Positions 47,734-59,647 of a stretch of DNA of 64,000 bases are shown here, piece after piece (positions within the stretch are counted from its first letter, which is position 1; each line of letters opens with the position of its first letter). The notes under the pieces are model-generated. The model did not search any database. It worked only from the letters and a program-made list of their open reading frames with translations, and was not told the DNA's origin. Position numbers and translations under genes: made by a program. Location of the stretch: contig NC_092345.1 of the NCBI RefSeq assembly GCF_963676685.1, forward strand, positions 46,521,838-46,585,837. The letters are read 5' to 3'. The stretch comes from Mytilus edulis. Taxonomy: Eukaryota > Mollusca > Bivalvia > Mytilida > Mytilidae.

Positions 47734-50700
47734 GTAAGTATTCAATTTATTTCAATTTTCTGTCTTTAAACAAATAAAATACTGTTAATAGTCTACTTCA
47801 ATAATTAATTTAATATCCTTAAAGCATGATTTTTTTTTTGTGTACAATTTGCGCAAAAATATGAAAAACAAATAACTTGTATTTTAGAACACCAACATAT
47901 GATGCCAAGCACCATCTTATTTAAGTAAACACCGTGCTCAAGTACGTCCATTATTCATTTTTCATTTGAACGTCGTATGTGATAGTTTTTAAGTCAGATT
48001 TGATTTATATGAAAATATATCAAAGTTTACACAAATATTTGGCTCCTTAAAGTACAACGATTTAATCAATATAATCAATATATTTGTTTAACTATACTTT
48101 TTTTCCCCTAAATTATATCACAACTACCAATGTTTTTATCTGTTGATAAATCCCTTGCTTTTAAATGAGTAGGATTGCGGGTTCATTATAACTGTAAATC
48201 TATAGAAAGCGCATAGGACGTTCGAAATTATTCCAAGTTTTATTTTTATATGCACACCGTGCAAAGTTTGGAAGTAACCTTTTCGTTCATGTGGAATGTT
48301 AAAGTCTAACAATTCATTGTACATACCGCCATCCCACTTTTTTTTTAATACAAATTAACTTAAAAATGTCAATGGTATGCAAGATAGCCACCAAAATCAA
48401 TAACTATGAGCTTTAAGTAGCAAGAGGAGAACAAATTGAAAATTACCAAAACCCTTTTTATAGGCTAGGACAATCATTCACATCATTACAGGAGTTAGTT
48501 TTTGTCCCTTTGTTAAAAACCATTGGTCAAATTTCTATAAGCCTACCCCCTAGATAAACTGGATATAAATCCTGTGAAGGGTCCACAAAGCTCTCTGAGC
48601 CATTATTATCCCTTGCAAAAACTATATGTGATGGGTTCCTGGGTGCCCGTTTCAATGCTAAATCTATGTTTTTACTCAACATATCTTTGCATTTTGGCAA
48701 GTAACAGTTCAAGTTTCCTACAATTCGTCCCGGTCAATTCAGTGCAGAACCTATTTAATGGTATATTGCTAATTTGTTTGCGTACTGGGTGTGCATAAAC
48801 AATTGCAACTAAACATTAAGCAACAATAAATAAACAATCATCCTTACGTATAAGTGTATGAGCTGGATAATTATAAGTATGTTGCTTGAAATATGTTTCT
48901 CGACCCAGTTTAACTATTACGCGTTGCGTTTTTAAAAGATATGAAACGTAAATAAGCAATATAAAACGGTTAATTTATTAGCATAATAAAATAAACATTG
49001 TCAATAAATTATATTTTCAATCTGTTTTACTCATGTATGTACTGTAAGGGTGAAAATCATAACAATAACGAGACAATTAAATTTCTTTCATGTTCTATAG
49101 ATACATATTTATTATCAATCATATTAGAATGCAAGATCATAAAAAATAATGCATAAATTATTCCAAGTAAACAAATATACACTTGGTGTAAGTGATAGAT
49201 TCATGTATTTATAATAAATTATCGTTGATCATCTCAACGAGATTTATTTTCTCGCTTGAGCCGGTACGGTGAAAGCGAGAAAAGCAATCGAGTTGAGATG
49301 ACCAATGACAATCTGTTTATCGCTATTTTACCTATGACGACGATGTCAATTTCATGTCAATTTCCTGAGCAACGCCACGTGCCTCCTTAGTTTCTAGCAA
49401 TAATTTTCCATCTCAAGCGAGTAGCATGATATGAAAAATTATCACAAAAAAAGATCAAAGGAAAATGTACAAAATAGCGATAATAGTACATAATGCTATA
49501 TGACATAAGTAGGTACCTACAGATAGTTCTCAGCGAGAGCACATAAAATAATTTGTGGGATAGGGTAGTTCTAGATACATCCTTTATTTTCTTCTGTTGC
49601 TATGCATGCTTTTTTCCGCGCTAAAATTTATTTTCACTTTTGCACTCATTTGTTTGCTGCATTTTGTGTTTCAGAATATATCCATTTTCATCCTGTCTTG
49701 TGCAGAATTATTTATTAGCAATTATTATCAGAGCAAATTATTCAATTAACTCCCAGCTCCCTTCCCCTTTGAAATCAAATGGTCGTTTCCTTAGGAAAGC
49801 CATTTTGCATGTTTCGTCTTAAAATTTTTGCATTTGGATAGCATGTTAAATAGTGAACTAATTGCACTGGTGTACATGCACAAGCCATCCTATATATAAT
49901 GATCTACTTGAAGCATCATATTTTAGCCCAATAAGCAAATAAACTACATCTTTTGACATCAGACTCGGACTTCTCTTAAACTGAATTTTAATGTGCGTAT
50001 TGTTATGCGTTTACTTTTCTACATTGGCTAGAGGTATAGGGGGAGGGTTGAGATCTCACAAACATGTTTAACCCCGCCGCATTTTTGCGCCTGTCCCAAG
50101 TCAGGAGCCTCTGGCCTTTGTTAGTCTTGTATTATTTTAATTTAAGTTTCTTGTGTACAATTTGGAAATTAGTATGCGTTCATTATCACTGAACTAGTAT
50201 ATATTTGTTTAAGGGCCAGTCGAGAGACGCCTCCGGGTGCGGGAGTTTCTCGCTGCATTGGGGACCTGTTGGTGACCTTATGCTGTTGTTTTTTTCTATG
50301 GTCGGGTTGTTGTCTCTTTGGCACATTCCCCATTTCCATTCTCAAATTTAAGTATACGAAAATCGAAAACATATAATGTAGATTTGTTATACATATTGTA
50401 GTACACGTGTATTTAAAATGGATATTAATACAAATTACGGACATTTAAGTTAAGTCTGGTATATTGTGTTGTCATTTATGCTTCGGTTGTTAATTTAAAT
50501 GTTGACATTTTTTTATCATGTTAAAAGGCATGTTTCCTTCTTTCATTACAACTAAAATCACATAAAGTTAACATTTAAACAAATTGTTTAAACACAATTT
50601 GATGTTTGACCTTTACTTTATAATATGTTTAAAAACTTACAAGACCACATGAAGGAAAATAATGAGAAATTAATGTGAATCATTGTTTCAAAAGTACGTG

Positions 50701-52301
50701 TAGAATAAGCCGTAACATTAGACAGATACCTAAATAACACGATCTTTATTTTGGTTTTTTTTTTTTTTTTTTTTTATATATATTGTTAGTTTTTGTTTGG
50801 GTGGAGGGGACTTAAACCATTCTTATTTCCTCCAAAAAAAGAGAGATATAATTTTAGATTTACAAGAATTGAAGAATAGTAGGTGGAATACTTAATCGTG
50901 GTTGATTACAGTTCAGTGGCAAGTATTTCATACAGAAACAAAGTGGGAAAACAATGAAATCAATTCATCGCGAGCTGTCCGGAATGGAGGGCGGTAAATA
51001 TAGACGTCCAATAAAGACGGAATATCAAATCTAACACCTCTATTCTAAACGAAGGTGCTGCAAATTAAGTACCATTATTGTATGTTCTTCATTCGGGATG
51101 TTGATTGAAGGTCTTCAAAAAGAGGGTAAAATGTCTTATAAATTGTGGAACAAGATAATGTACATATATGCTTCGGCATAACAGGAGATATCATTGTTCA
51201 GCAACTGTATTCTGTTTTTTTTCACTTGCAGTGTATTCTTGCAACAACTGGTTTCCATTTACAAAGTGACCCAAGTATAGTCAATAGTATCTGTACGGTA
51301 AGTCGAACAAAACTTCTTATAAAACATTTTATAAAATACATGTATACATGCATATGTTTTTTTTTTAACTTTTATAAGCATTAGAAGGAAGATAGACAGC
51401 GACATAAACAACTTTTCAAATTCGAAGAGAAACTGACAGTACTATGACGGGGGGAAAACAAACAAAATCAGGAAAATAGAACATCTTATAACAGTTGAAA
51501 ACATGCAATAAACTGAATTAGTTAACTTCTAGAATAAGGCGCATAAATCACCCAAACGTACAATAATCGACAGAACTACGAAGAATTGGTCCAGTTATAT
51601 GGTCATATGTTTGGGTAAACGCTGTTCGACATTGGACTTTTCTGAAAAGGTGGTAAAAAAATCAATTCGGTGTACAGTACTATGTTCAAGGTACAAGACA
51701 GTCGAACTTAAGCTGATATGTTTTATTATTGAAATAATAATAATAAGATTTTACCATTTTTAGCAACAAGTTCGACAGATTTGCAGCTATGTAGGTTTGG
51801 AATGTCGGGGTAACCAGAGATTCGATGCAGATCAACCACACGCAGTTTGTGACCATCCTGGTAGAAGAACACAAGGATATTCACGTAAGTCAGATACACA
51901 GATTGATTTGAAAATTCTGCATGTTATGGCGTTTGGAATAACCACTAACTTTTATGAGAGTCTGGAATTAACACTTTTGAGAAATTGAGGATAGAAGGCA
52001 GTCTAAACAATGCCTTGTCTATCTCGATTCCGTTATAACTCTAAGCGAATCAACAATCATTGTATTCTCAGTAGAGCATTTCAACTTCACCTACCCCTAC
52101 GAGCTCATTCTGAAATCAAGTAATCACAAATTGCAATTACTAAGTACATTTTGTGCAGGAATGTGTACATGTATACTATTGAAATCAGAACATGCATATA
52201 TTTGTTTATAATATACACTATTTTTATGATTTATTTATTTTTCAGCACAAGCAGTTTACCAGTACATAATGCAACAGAGAAATACCAGTACTGGACGATG
52301 A
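47701..52301 (+). CDS. Small secreted peptide with four mature cysteines (91 aa, four exons)
   Basis: Exons 47701-47733, 51232-51297, 51764-51884 and 52246-52301 (276 nt with TGA) have consensus borders (ATT|GTAAGT; TTGCAG; ACG|GTAAGT; TTTTTAG; C|GTAAGT; TTTTCAG) and phases 0, 0, 1. The protein starts MFRSLILVLTICILATTGFH, a clear signal peptide with the first intron inside it. The mature part has SICT, QICSYVGLECRG and AVCDHPGRR, four cysteines that could form two disulphides, and a polar Cys-free tail ending NTSTGR. I do not recognise the family. The layout is like many small secreted effectors of molluscs, but antimicrobial, hormone or matrix roles cannot be told apart. AATAAA is at 52399-52404. 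Confidence 0.78.
48527..48733 (-). other. Unassigned open frame, possible coding relic
   Basis: A 68-codon frame on the minus strand between stops reads GRIVGNLNCYLPKCKDMLS and RAPRNPSHIVFARDNNGSE, with a balanced composition unlike the AT-rich noise around it. It sits in the first intron of the peptide gene. It could be a transposon protein fragment or an exon of an unknown gene; I do not recognise it. Confidence 0.25.
49221..49309. repeat. Two-step fold-back repeat
   Basis: The outer arms ATCGTTGATCATCTCAACGA and GTTGAGATGACCAATGAC are imperfect inverses. The inner arms TTTTCTCGCTT (49247) and AAGCGAGAAAA (49273) are exact, around a 15-nt loop. It is probably a MITE core. Confidence 0.55.
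49958..50350 (+). mobile_element. Retroelement 3' tail, plus orientation
   Basis: It runs from CATCAGACTCGGACTTCTC through GAGATCTCACAAACATGTTT, CTGTCCCAAGTCAGGAGCC and GGGTGCGGGAGTTTCTCGC to CCATTTCCATTCTCAAA. The same tail in the opposite direction is at 59648-60270 with its RT part attached. It lies inside the peptide gene's first intron. Confidence 0.7.
51232..51297 (+). CDS. Secreted-peptide exon 2
   Basis: 22 codons: CILATTGFH completes the signal peptide, followed by LQSDPSIVNSICT. The acceptor TTTTTTTTCACTTGCAG is strong and the donor is ACG|GTAAGT. Confidence 0.78.
51764..51884 (+). CDS. Secreted-peptide exon 3 (three cysteines)
   Basis: The acceptor is CATTTTTAG and the donor C|GTAAGT; it leaves in phase 1. 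It reads QQVRQICSYVGLECRG and ends VCDHPGRRTQGYS. The dibasic RR could be a processing site. Confidence 0.78.
52246..52301 (+). CDS. Secreted-peptide exon 4 and stop
   Basis: The acceptor is TTATTTTTCAG. It encodes QAVYQYIMQQRNTSTGR and a TGA at 52299-52301. It contains a single NTS sequon. Confidence 0.76.
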
Positions 52302-52439
52302 TCATTTTACCTACAATAAAGGCTAACGAGAGAGTTGTTGGCAAACATGGCAGTGGACTATTTTAAAGAATTTAAAAAAAAAAAAAAAAATTAATCCAAA
52401 TAAAATGTTCAAATATATACATTTCTTTGTTTATTCTTA

Positions 52440-54160
52440 TGTATATCACCTAGAGTAAAAAAAGAACAAAGATAGAAGATACGAAGGAAGCATTCATAAA
52501 AAGTTGAATGCAAATAGACAATACTATGACCAAAACAAAACGATAATAATAAAACAACAAATACTAGAAGAATAAATCTTGTCTGAGCAATATGAACCTT
52601 ACCACAAAAAAAACGATAGCAATTTGAAGTGCTCCGGCAGGATGAGCAGTTCCTGTTTCATAAGTAGCACCCATCTTGTTGCTTAAATCGAGAATATGAG
52701 GAAGGGGTTGAGTTTACAAAATGTGGAATATCTGTAGACATATGTGACACATATTGTCCATACTGACCAACCAAGCCATGATGGCGTCAGTAAATCTTTC
52801 GAAGGGATTTTTATCAACCAACAAGTTTTCGTGAAAACACCAAAACTTTTTCTAGGATGTGTTTCTATCTAAGTGAAAAACCATTTAACTTCGAAGGGGA
52901 GTGGTAAGGGTGTTGGGGTTTTTTGTCTGAATCAGAAATATTTTTTTTGCGCAACGCTATCATTCAATTATTTATTTTTTTAAAATTTCACACTGTAAGA
53001 TATGGGGGAAATCTGGATTCAGTATATTTCTTTTGTCTTCTGATTTAGCTTGACCACACTTTTTTTCTTCTTCATCAAATCGGGGATCCGAATAGTTTTG
53101 TTTTTTAAGTTAAATGGTCGTTCCCTAATTTTTTTAATTTTGAAATCTTGATAATTCACTATTTACTAACATTAATAGCCATATTTTGTATAATATGTAC
53201 AGTTTTAGGTAACCATGGTCATATTTACCACTAAATATCTTGAAGCGATTTCAATGGTTGGTTGGTGGACTGTTGGCTTGAAGAAGATATTTTACTTAAC
53301 AAATCCATAAAAAATTAGAAAATTTTGTATAATTGTCAGTGAGACAATATTGATACAGAGGTTGAAAATTGAGAGATTTAATCCATCAAAGTCAGAATGG
53401 CATTGATGTAAGTAACTAAGTTCTTGTATTCAAAAACATTAGATAGCTGATCATCTAAACTATGTTTTGACAAGAAAAGGGGGGTCAACTATGACCCCTT
53501 AAAAGAAGGGGTGTATATGGAAGACTTGTTATCATTCACAGCACTTACATGCACTAAATGGGCAAGGAGGGTGCAGTATATACATGAACCTCTTATCAAC
53601 CATACTTTATATATCCCGCCAGAGCCAGAACTAAGTCACTATTGTAAGTGTCTTTCGGACTAGCAATGTCCAAGCAAAAAATAGACAGAACAATAATCTC
53701 GTGTCATCTTTATATTGACCCATCTTCGTCTGTTGCACTAGTTTATGTTATTCATGTTTTACACTGTTAAGACTTGTGATTTGTAAATGTAAGAGGACTT
53801 AATATAACTTTCTGTGATGATTCTTTTGCTTGATTTATTTCAACCTGTTTTCAAAGAAGTCTGGTACACGATGCAAACTTAAGTCGATCATGTACCATTT
53901 GTGGCATCCGTAAGAACAAATCCGGTAATGAGTCGAATTCGTTAGGTCACATTCGGGGATAAGGGTTTGCGATTTGGGTTACGACAAATGGAACATATCT
54001 GTCGTCATCTGCGAAACAGATATTCGATAACAGTCAATCAACTCTTGATGGCGTCCGTAAAATTTAAAAAGGATAACTTGGCCACTTATAACTCTTGTTG
54101 TAATATCTTCCTTGTGAGCAGTCCTCTATCAAGAAAATCATGATAGGAAATGCATGATGT
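52440..54160 (-). mobile_element. Two degenerate retroelement tail fragments
   Basis: 52440-52830 (GTGCTCCGGCAGGATGAGCA, ATGATGGCGTCAGTAAATCT) and 53880-54155 (AACAAATCCGGTAATGAGTC, CTATCAAGAAAATCATGATA) are diverged copies of the 25.4-25.9 kb element. Between them (52860-53870) is AT-rich sequence with no gene seen. Confidence 0.5.
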
Positions 54161-54443
54161 TAATAATTTAGAAAAACGTTTCGTCGAGCACTTGGTAAAC
54201 AGCAAGAAAATGTTGTTTGTAAGAGTATCTATATAAATAATTACATTAGATGTATGTTTCATTATAATATTTATTCTGATTGGCTAACTGCACATCACGT
54301 ATTCCGTAAGCAGTTGCAATGCTCAATACAACTTTTCACTCATGATAACACGTGCTCCAACAATAAAGTGCACAGGTGAATTAAATAATAAAATATATAA
54401 AATTCGTTTTCATGATCATAGCTAAAAAATGTAATTATAAGTA

Positions 54444-54590
54444 TTGAATGCTTCTTTTTGTAACTTTATAGGGTTGTAAAAGCGTTGACCGTGCGTACAT
54501 TTTTAGAATGAAGCGCTTCCTCGCTTCATACAAAATATACTTCGGTCAACGCTTTTACACCCCAATAAATTTACAAAAAGAAGCATTCAA
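54444..54590. mobile_element. Palindromic MITE, 147 bp
   Basis: The arms TTGAATGCTTCTTTTTGTAA and TTACAAAAAGAAGCATTCAA are exact inverses at the ends and continue through AAAAGCGTTGACCG / CGGTCAACGCTTTT. The short centre holds a nested ATGAAGCG/CGCTTCAT pair. Confidence 0.75.
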
Positions 54591-54779
54591 TTCTTAATTA
54601 AAGTATTATTTAGTATCCAATGCAGTTAAGAAAGGTCCAGTTCTTCCTCTTTGGTTGAAATTCCAAAAGGAGCATAGACTTGATTATGCAGGGTTCACTA
54701 CTTTGTTAGTGTCGTGGGGTATATGTTGAGTTTCCAAGTGAATTGTCAATACCTAATTCATTTAATAAGCAGTTTATTT

Positions 54780-54950
54780 AGTTTGTCTGAACTAGTATAT
54801 ATTTTTTAAGGGGTCAGCTGAAGGACGCCTTCGGGTGCGGGAATTTCTCGCTACATTGAAGACCTGTTGGTGACCTTCTGCTGTTGTTTTTTCTATGGTC
54901 GGTTTGTTGTCTCTTTGACACATTCCCCATTTCCATTCTCAACTTTATTG
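54780..54950 (+). mobile_element. Truncated retroelement 3' tail
   Basis: TCGGGTGCGGGAATTTCTCG to CCATTTCCATTCTCAACTTT, the last about 170 bp of the family at 49958-50350. Confidence 0.65.
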
Positions 54951-55322
54951 GTTTGGGTCTTTATCTGCTTGGACAACATTTTTTATGTTTCCCGTATGAA
55001 AATAACGCATTTAAATATAGCATTTAAGCATGTGTAACGGAGATGCGCAGCTGTGTAATAATCTCCCTTTGCTAAACACGGAATGACGCAAAATGAACTA
55101 TGTCACTGTCAGAGAAAGGAATAACAAAGTGTATATCTAGATACAGAACAGTCTCCGGGACAAGTTTGCAATTCCGCTGAGTGCAAAAGTTGTCACCTTA
55201 ATTTTTGGAGTTAAGTCAAAATAAAGTTGATAACTTGGTTGGTATTAGTTCCCTGATATTTGTCCTAAAATTTTTTGGATCTAGCACCACTGTTGAAAAA
55301 GTTATGCCCCTTTTTTCAACAA

Positions 55323-55767
55323 TTTCCTCAGAGGAAAAGTACTTTTCCTCAAGGGAAATCAAATTTCCCTGAAGGAAAAAGATTTTTCCTCAAGGGAAAT
55401 TGTTTTTTCCTCAAGGGAAAAAGATTTCCCTTAGGGAATTTGCTGCATAATTATTTCCTTTGAGGAAATTCTATTTCCTTAGAGGAAATTCTTTTTCCTT
55501 AAAGGAAATTCTTTTTCCTTTGAGGAAATTTGCAGCTTCAAATTTTCCTTGGAGGAAATACTTTTTCCTGTGAGGAAATTTGTAGCTTCAAATTTTCCTT
55601 GGAGGAAATACTTTTTCCTGTGAGGAAATTTTTGACAAACACTTTTCCTTGGAGGAAAATTCAAGACAACAAATTTCCTCTAAGGAAATCATTGATCTTC
55701 AAATTTCCTCTAGGGAAATTTCTGAACATCAAATTTCCCTTAAGGAAATGTTTTTCCTCTATGGAAA
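55323..55767. repeat. Array of 19 short TTTCC-N5-GGAAA palindromes
   Basis: Starts of the 15-nt units are 55323, 55344, 55364, 55385, 55406, (55425), 55454, 55474, 55494, 55514, 55544, 55564, 55594, 55614, 55644, 55674, 55704, 55734 and 55753. All except the sixth (TTCCCTTAGGGAA) have exact TTTCC and GGAAA arms with exactly five bases between. The steps are 19-21 or 29-30 bp. The five-base centres (for example TCAAG, TTGGA, TGTGA, TTTGA) and the spacers vary, apart from one about 50-bp motif (with GCTTCAAATTTTCCTTGGAG) seen twice at 55534 and 55584. No protein frame explains it. Confidence 0.9.
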
Positions 55768-56574
55768 TTTCATAACAGTACAAACAGTATTAATATATTT
55801 TCTCCTAGACTGAATTATTGATACAAAAGATAATTAAAACTTTAATACTGTAATACAAATTTTCATGGTGAGTATTAAACATACAAAAACAAAAGGCTGA
55901 CTGTTTATCATGTTTAAGACAATACAATAATAAGCAAAACGCTATGAATATCATACCATTTGTGATGTTGTTAATATTGTGCTCATATTTGCATATTAAA
56001 TAAAATAAACACTTTTCATGTCAAATTAACTTGTCTTCTGTTTCAGCTGCTGTGTATTCGACCCCCCACATAACTGTTCAGTGCATAAATAATTCAATCC
56101 ACAAGACATCTTCCTTCAATTGGTCGAATAAATTTTGGCAACATATGTTCTTCAAACATCTTCTTTGTATATTTGATATGATGGAGCCATGTACATGAAT
56201 GGATAAATCAGGTGTTTATTTCGACAACAAACATGACAAAGATACTATTTTTTTTCTTAATTTCTCCATAATCCATCAGTTAATATGAATGTAGGTTGTT
56301 ACATTTTACACAATTGTGTTCTTTGATAGTACTCCATTTTGTTTATAGCAATTTTGTAGGATTTTTTCTATTTCTTTTTCCAGAAAAACACACAGTTGAG
56401 TTCATTTCACATTAATAATCCAATTAGCACATTATGTAGAAAAGTATTAACAATTAAGTTTCCTCTTCAGTATAGACCTGCAGGACCTGTTGATGATCAT
56501 AAAAACCAAGATATCTGACCTATAAATACACAAAATTAAAAAAAAATGTTATAAATGGAGAAAAAAATTTGTAA

Positions 56575-57540
56575 GGGTTCCGCGGAACCCAGTGTCTCGC
56601 CTATTTTTGCTGTAAATCGCAGGCTCAACAACAATGAGGAAAAAAATCAATAAAAATATTCCTCTTGTTACTATTTTATGATTGTAAGAAAATCTAAGTC
56701 CATTTGAAAGTAAATTACAGAAAAAAACAGAGTAATCTTTTTACAAACTTTACTTCTGGATACAATCTTATGATCATAAATAAGGTTATTTCCAAGTTTG
56801 GTACAAACCCAGGATAGTTTAAGAAAGTTATTTAAATTTTAAAAACTTTAACCACAGAGTGAATGTAATGGTTCCCTGCAGAAAAAACTAAGTCCATTTA
56901 TAAGTAAAATACGGAAAAAATTGAATTTTATTTTTACAAAATTTTCTTCTGGATACTATCTTATGATCATAAACAAGCTTCTGTCCAAGTTTGGTACAAA
57001 CCCAGGATAGTTAAAGAAAGTTATTAAAATTCTAAAAACTTTAACCACAGAGTGAATGTAATGTTTCCCCGCAGAAAAAACTAAGTCCATTTATAAGTAA
57101 AATACGGAAAAAATGGAATTTTATTTTTACAAAATTTACTTCTGGATATTATCTTATGATCATAAACAAGCTTCTGTCCAAGTTTGGTACAAACCCAGGA
57201 TAGTTTGAGAAAGTTATTAAAATTCTAAAAACTTTAACCACAGAGTGAATGTTTTGTTTCCCCGCAGAAAAAACTAAGTCCATTTATAGTAAAATACGGA
57301 AAAAATGGAATTTTATTTTTACAAAATTTACTTCTGGATACTATCTTATGATCATAAACAAGCTTCTGTCAAAGTTTGGTAGAAATCCAGTATAGTTTAA
57401 GAAAGTTATTAAAATTTCAAAAACTTTAACCACAGAGTGAATATTTGTTGACGCCGCCGACGACGCCGCCGACGACGCCGACGACGACGGAATGTAGGAT
57501 CGCTTAGTCTCGCTTTTTCGACTAAAGTCGAAGGCTCGAC
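56575..57540. mobile_element. Element with about 193-bp tandem units, GAC microsatellite and end hairpin
   Basis: It starts at a perfect 16-bp palindrome GGGTTCCGCGGAACCC (56575-56590). Four units of 193-194 bp follow (anchor AAGTCCAT at 56696, 56890, 57083, 57276), then a GACGCC/GACGAC microsatellite (57450-57490) and a TTCGACT-AA-AGTCGAA hairpin (57517-57532). This order of tandem core, microsatellite and terminal hairpin resembles non-autonomous Helitron-like elements of bivalves such as Pearl (from memory). No coding frame. Confidence 0.65.
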
Positions 57541-58960
57541 AAAAACAGCAATATAAATAAGCTTATTTTATCATGTTTTAATGAACATTTTGAGAAACTT
57601 TCATTTGATATTCTTACTTGTCATGCTTATGCGTTCTCTTATTTCAGTGCTTTGTGTCCAAGATTTAATATTCGTTGTTTAGTGCCTTGCAGTGATATTT
57701 AAAGTTGAGCCACTTGCAATAGTTGTTATAGAATGTTCATATGTTGTGTTAATATTTGAACCACTGTCCTATATTATGGTCAGGTTGAGTGCTCACAGAC
57801 ATGAGGCCTAAATTAATATATTGTTTTTTTCCCTAATCCCTATTCTGACAAGCCAGGTGTGGGTAGTTAGGTAGGTAAATAATTTTATTTTTCCCAAAAG
57901 CTGAATATTATCGGATGATCCGGCAAGCCCGAAAATCAGAAATGAATAAAATAATATTTGGCTTAGTTTTGACAATAAAATTTTATGAGTAGGGCCATTT
58001 TTGCAGGGTCGGTCAGGATTGGAGAAACAAACAATATTTTATATTAGGCATGATTTTTTTTTATTAATTGTTATTGACTTTGAACATGTTGAACTAAATT
58101 GGATTGTTTAAATCTTTATATGTTGAGATCTTTAATGGATGACCTATAAAGGAAGTGTTTTCTCATTATTGAAGGCAGGCCCATGATTGGCCTTTAATTT
58201 CTTGCATCCGCTTCATTGAACTCTGGTGGATAAGTCACTCATTTACCATACCACATTTTCTTATTTTTATATGAGTCATCATTTAAAGGCAATTTCTTTT
58301 ATTACTGTAATTCAGAAATTATCGAAACTTTTTAGTAATGCGAATAATGTGACTGGGTGAGTATCGCAAAAACAGAAACATATATATATATATATATCAT
58401 GTAACTATATAGATCTTTATGCAGATTTTTTTTGTAATCACAATAAGTTGTCCATTCCCTGAAAAATCTGAATTTACAGTATATAGAAGTGGTCTTACCA
58501 TTTAGGCCTTGTTGTATTCTGTTTATCTTGTTTTGCGCTCATTTCTATTGTAACTGTTTATATTTTTCATTATTTTTCTATATTTCTTGTCCTATAAAAC
58601 ATAAAAAGGGTAAAAACTATTATAAAACATCAGTTTGTGTTTTTCTTTATATTCAGTTATATTTAAAAAGAATGGAATATTTGTGCTATTTCATTTCACA
58701 AACTTTTTGCCAGTCATGACTTTCAAAGACTTTCACCCTGGTCAATAGTTTAAAAAACAAACATTCCCATACTTTTTCTTTGTGTTCGTACTAATTTTTC
58801 ATTTGACAACAAAGACATGATTCAACTATTCTTCTAAAATTTGTTTCGCTTGACTACGTTAAACTCTGAAATATTGTTAACAGTATAATCTGTATGTGTC
58901 TCACTTGTCAAAATTTCAAATTAATATATAAATAACCAATAAAAATGCTATGCATGGCTC
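57541..58960. other. Stretch without recognised features
   Basis: AT-rich sequence with an AT dinucleotide run at 58381-58398 and no exon-like signal that I can support. The open frame at 58489-58719 is T-rich and lacks splice or family support. Confidence 0.4.
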
Positions 58961-59647
58961 AGCTTGATACAAACGTACAGGTTGAACCCAGAACAGTTGG
59001 GGCAAGTATGGACACAACATTCAAGCTCGATAAACTCTGAATTTTAAATTTGGATTGTGATTCAATAGTTGATGCAGCATAGGTTTCTGACACAGAATGA
59101 ATGCGGTCCAAGTACTTAAAAATTTTAAATTGACAATTAACCTCTAAAATGGTCCAATATTCAAAATCTCAATACATGGTTAGATGCAGCATATCAACAT
59201 GATCAAAGAACCCCAATAATTCATTTTTTGGTGAAATCAAATAAAGTTAAATTTTGGACCTTTTAGAACTCAATGTGGACCAATTTGATAACGGGCCAAA
59301 ATATCAAAAATCTTAATGAATGGTTAGATTCAGCATATCAAAGAGCCTCATATAATAAATTTTTGTTGAAATCAAACAAAGTAAAATTTTGGACCCCGAT
59401 TTGGACCAACTTGAAATTTGGGCCCATAATAAAAAAATCTAAGTAAATATTCAGATTCAGCATATTAATCTGAACACCAAGAATTTAAATATTGTTAAAA
59501 TCAAAATAAGTTTAATTTTGGACCCTTTGGACCTTAAGGTAGACCAATTTAAACAGGACCAAAAAACTAGGAATCTAAATACACAGTTAGATTTGGCATA
59601 TCAAAGAACTCCAATAATTCAATTTTCTATAAAATCAAACAAATAAA
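58960..59647. repeat. Irregular tandem repeat, about 127-142 bp units
   Basis: GTTAGATKCAGCATATC-like anchors at about 59181, 59323, 59450 and 59585 are followed each time by AAATCAAAYAAAGTWAAATTT and, in the first three, GGACC. The last unit is cut by the retroelement tail starting at 59648. Confidence 0.6.

Noticed and set aside
55323-55767. CRISPR-like repeat and spacer reading of the palindrome array
   Set aside because: The repeats are 15 nt with variable centres, spacers are 5-15 nt, there are no cas genes, and the DNA is animal nuclear sequence.
55275-55775. Open frames made of repeated Phe/Lys/Pro-rich motifs
   Set aside because: They are translations of the TTTCC/GGAAA palindrome array and occur on both strands.
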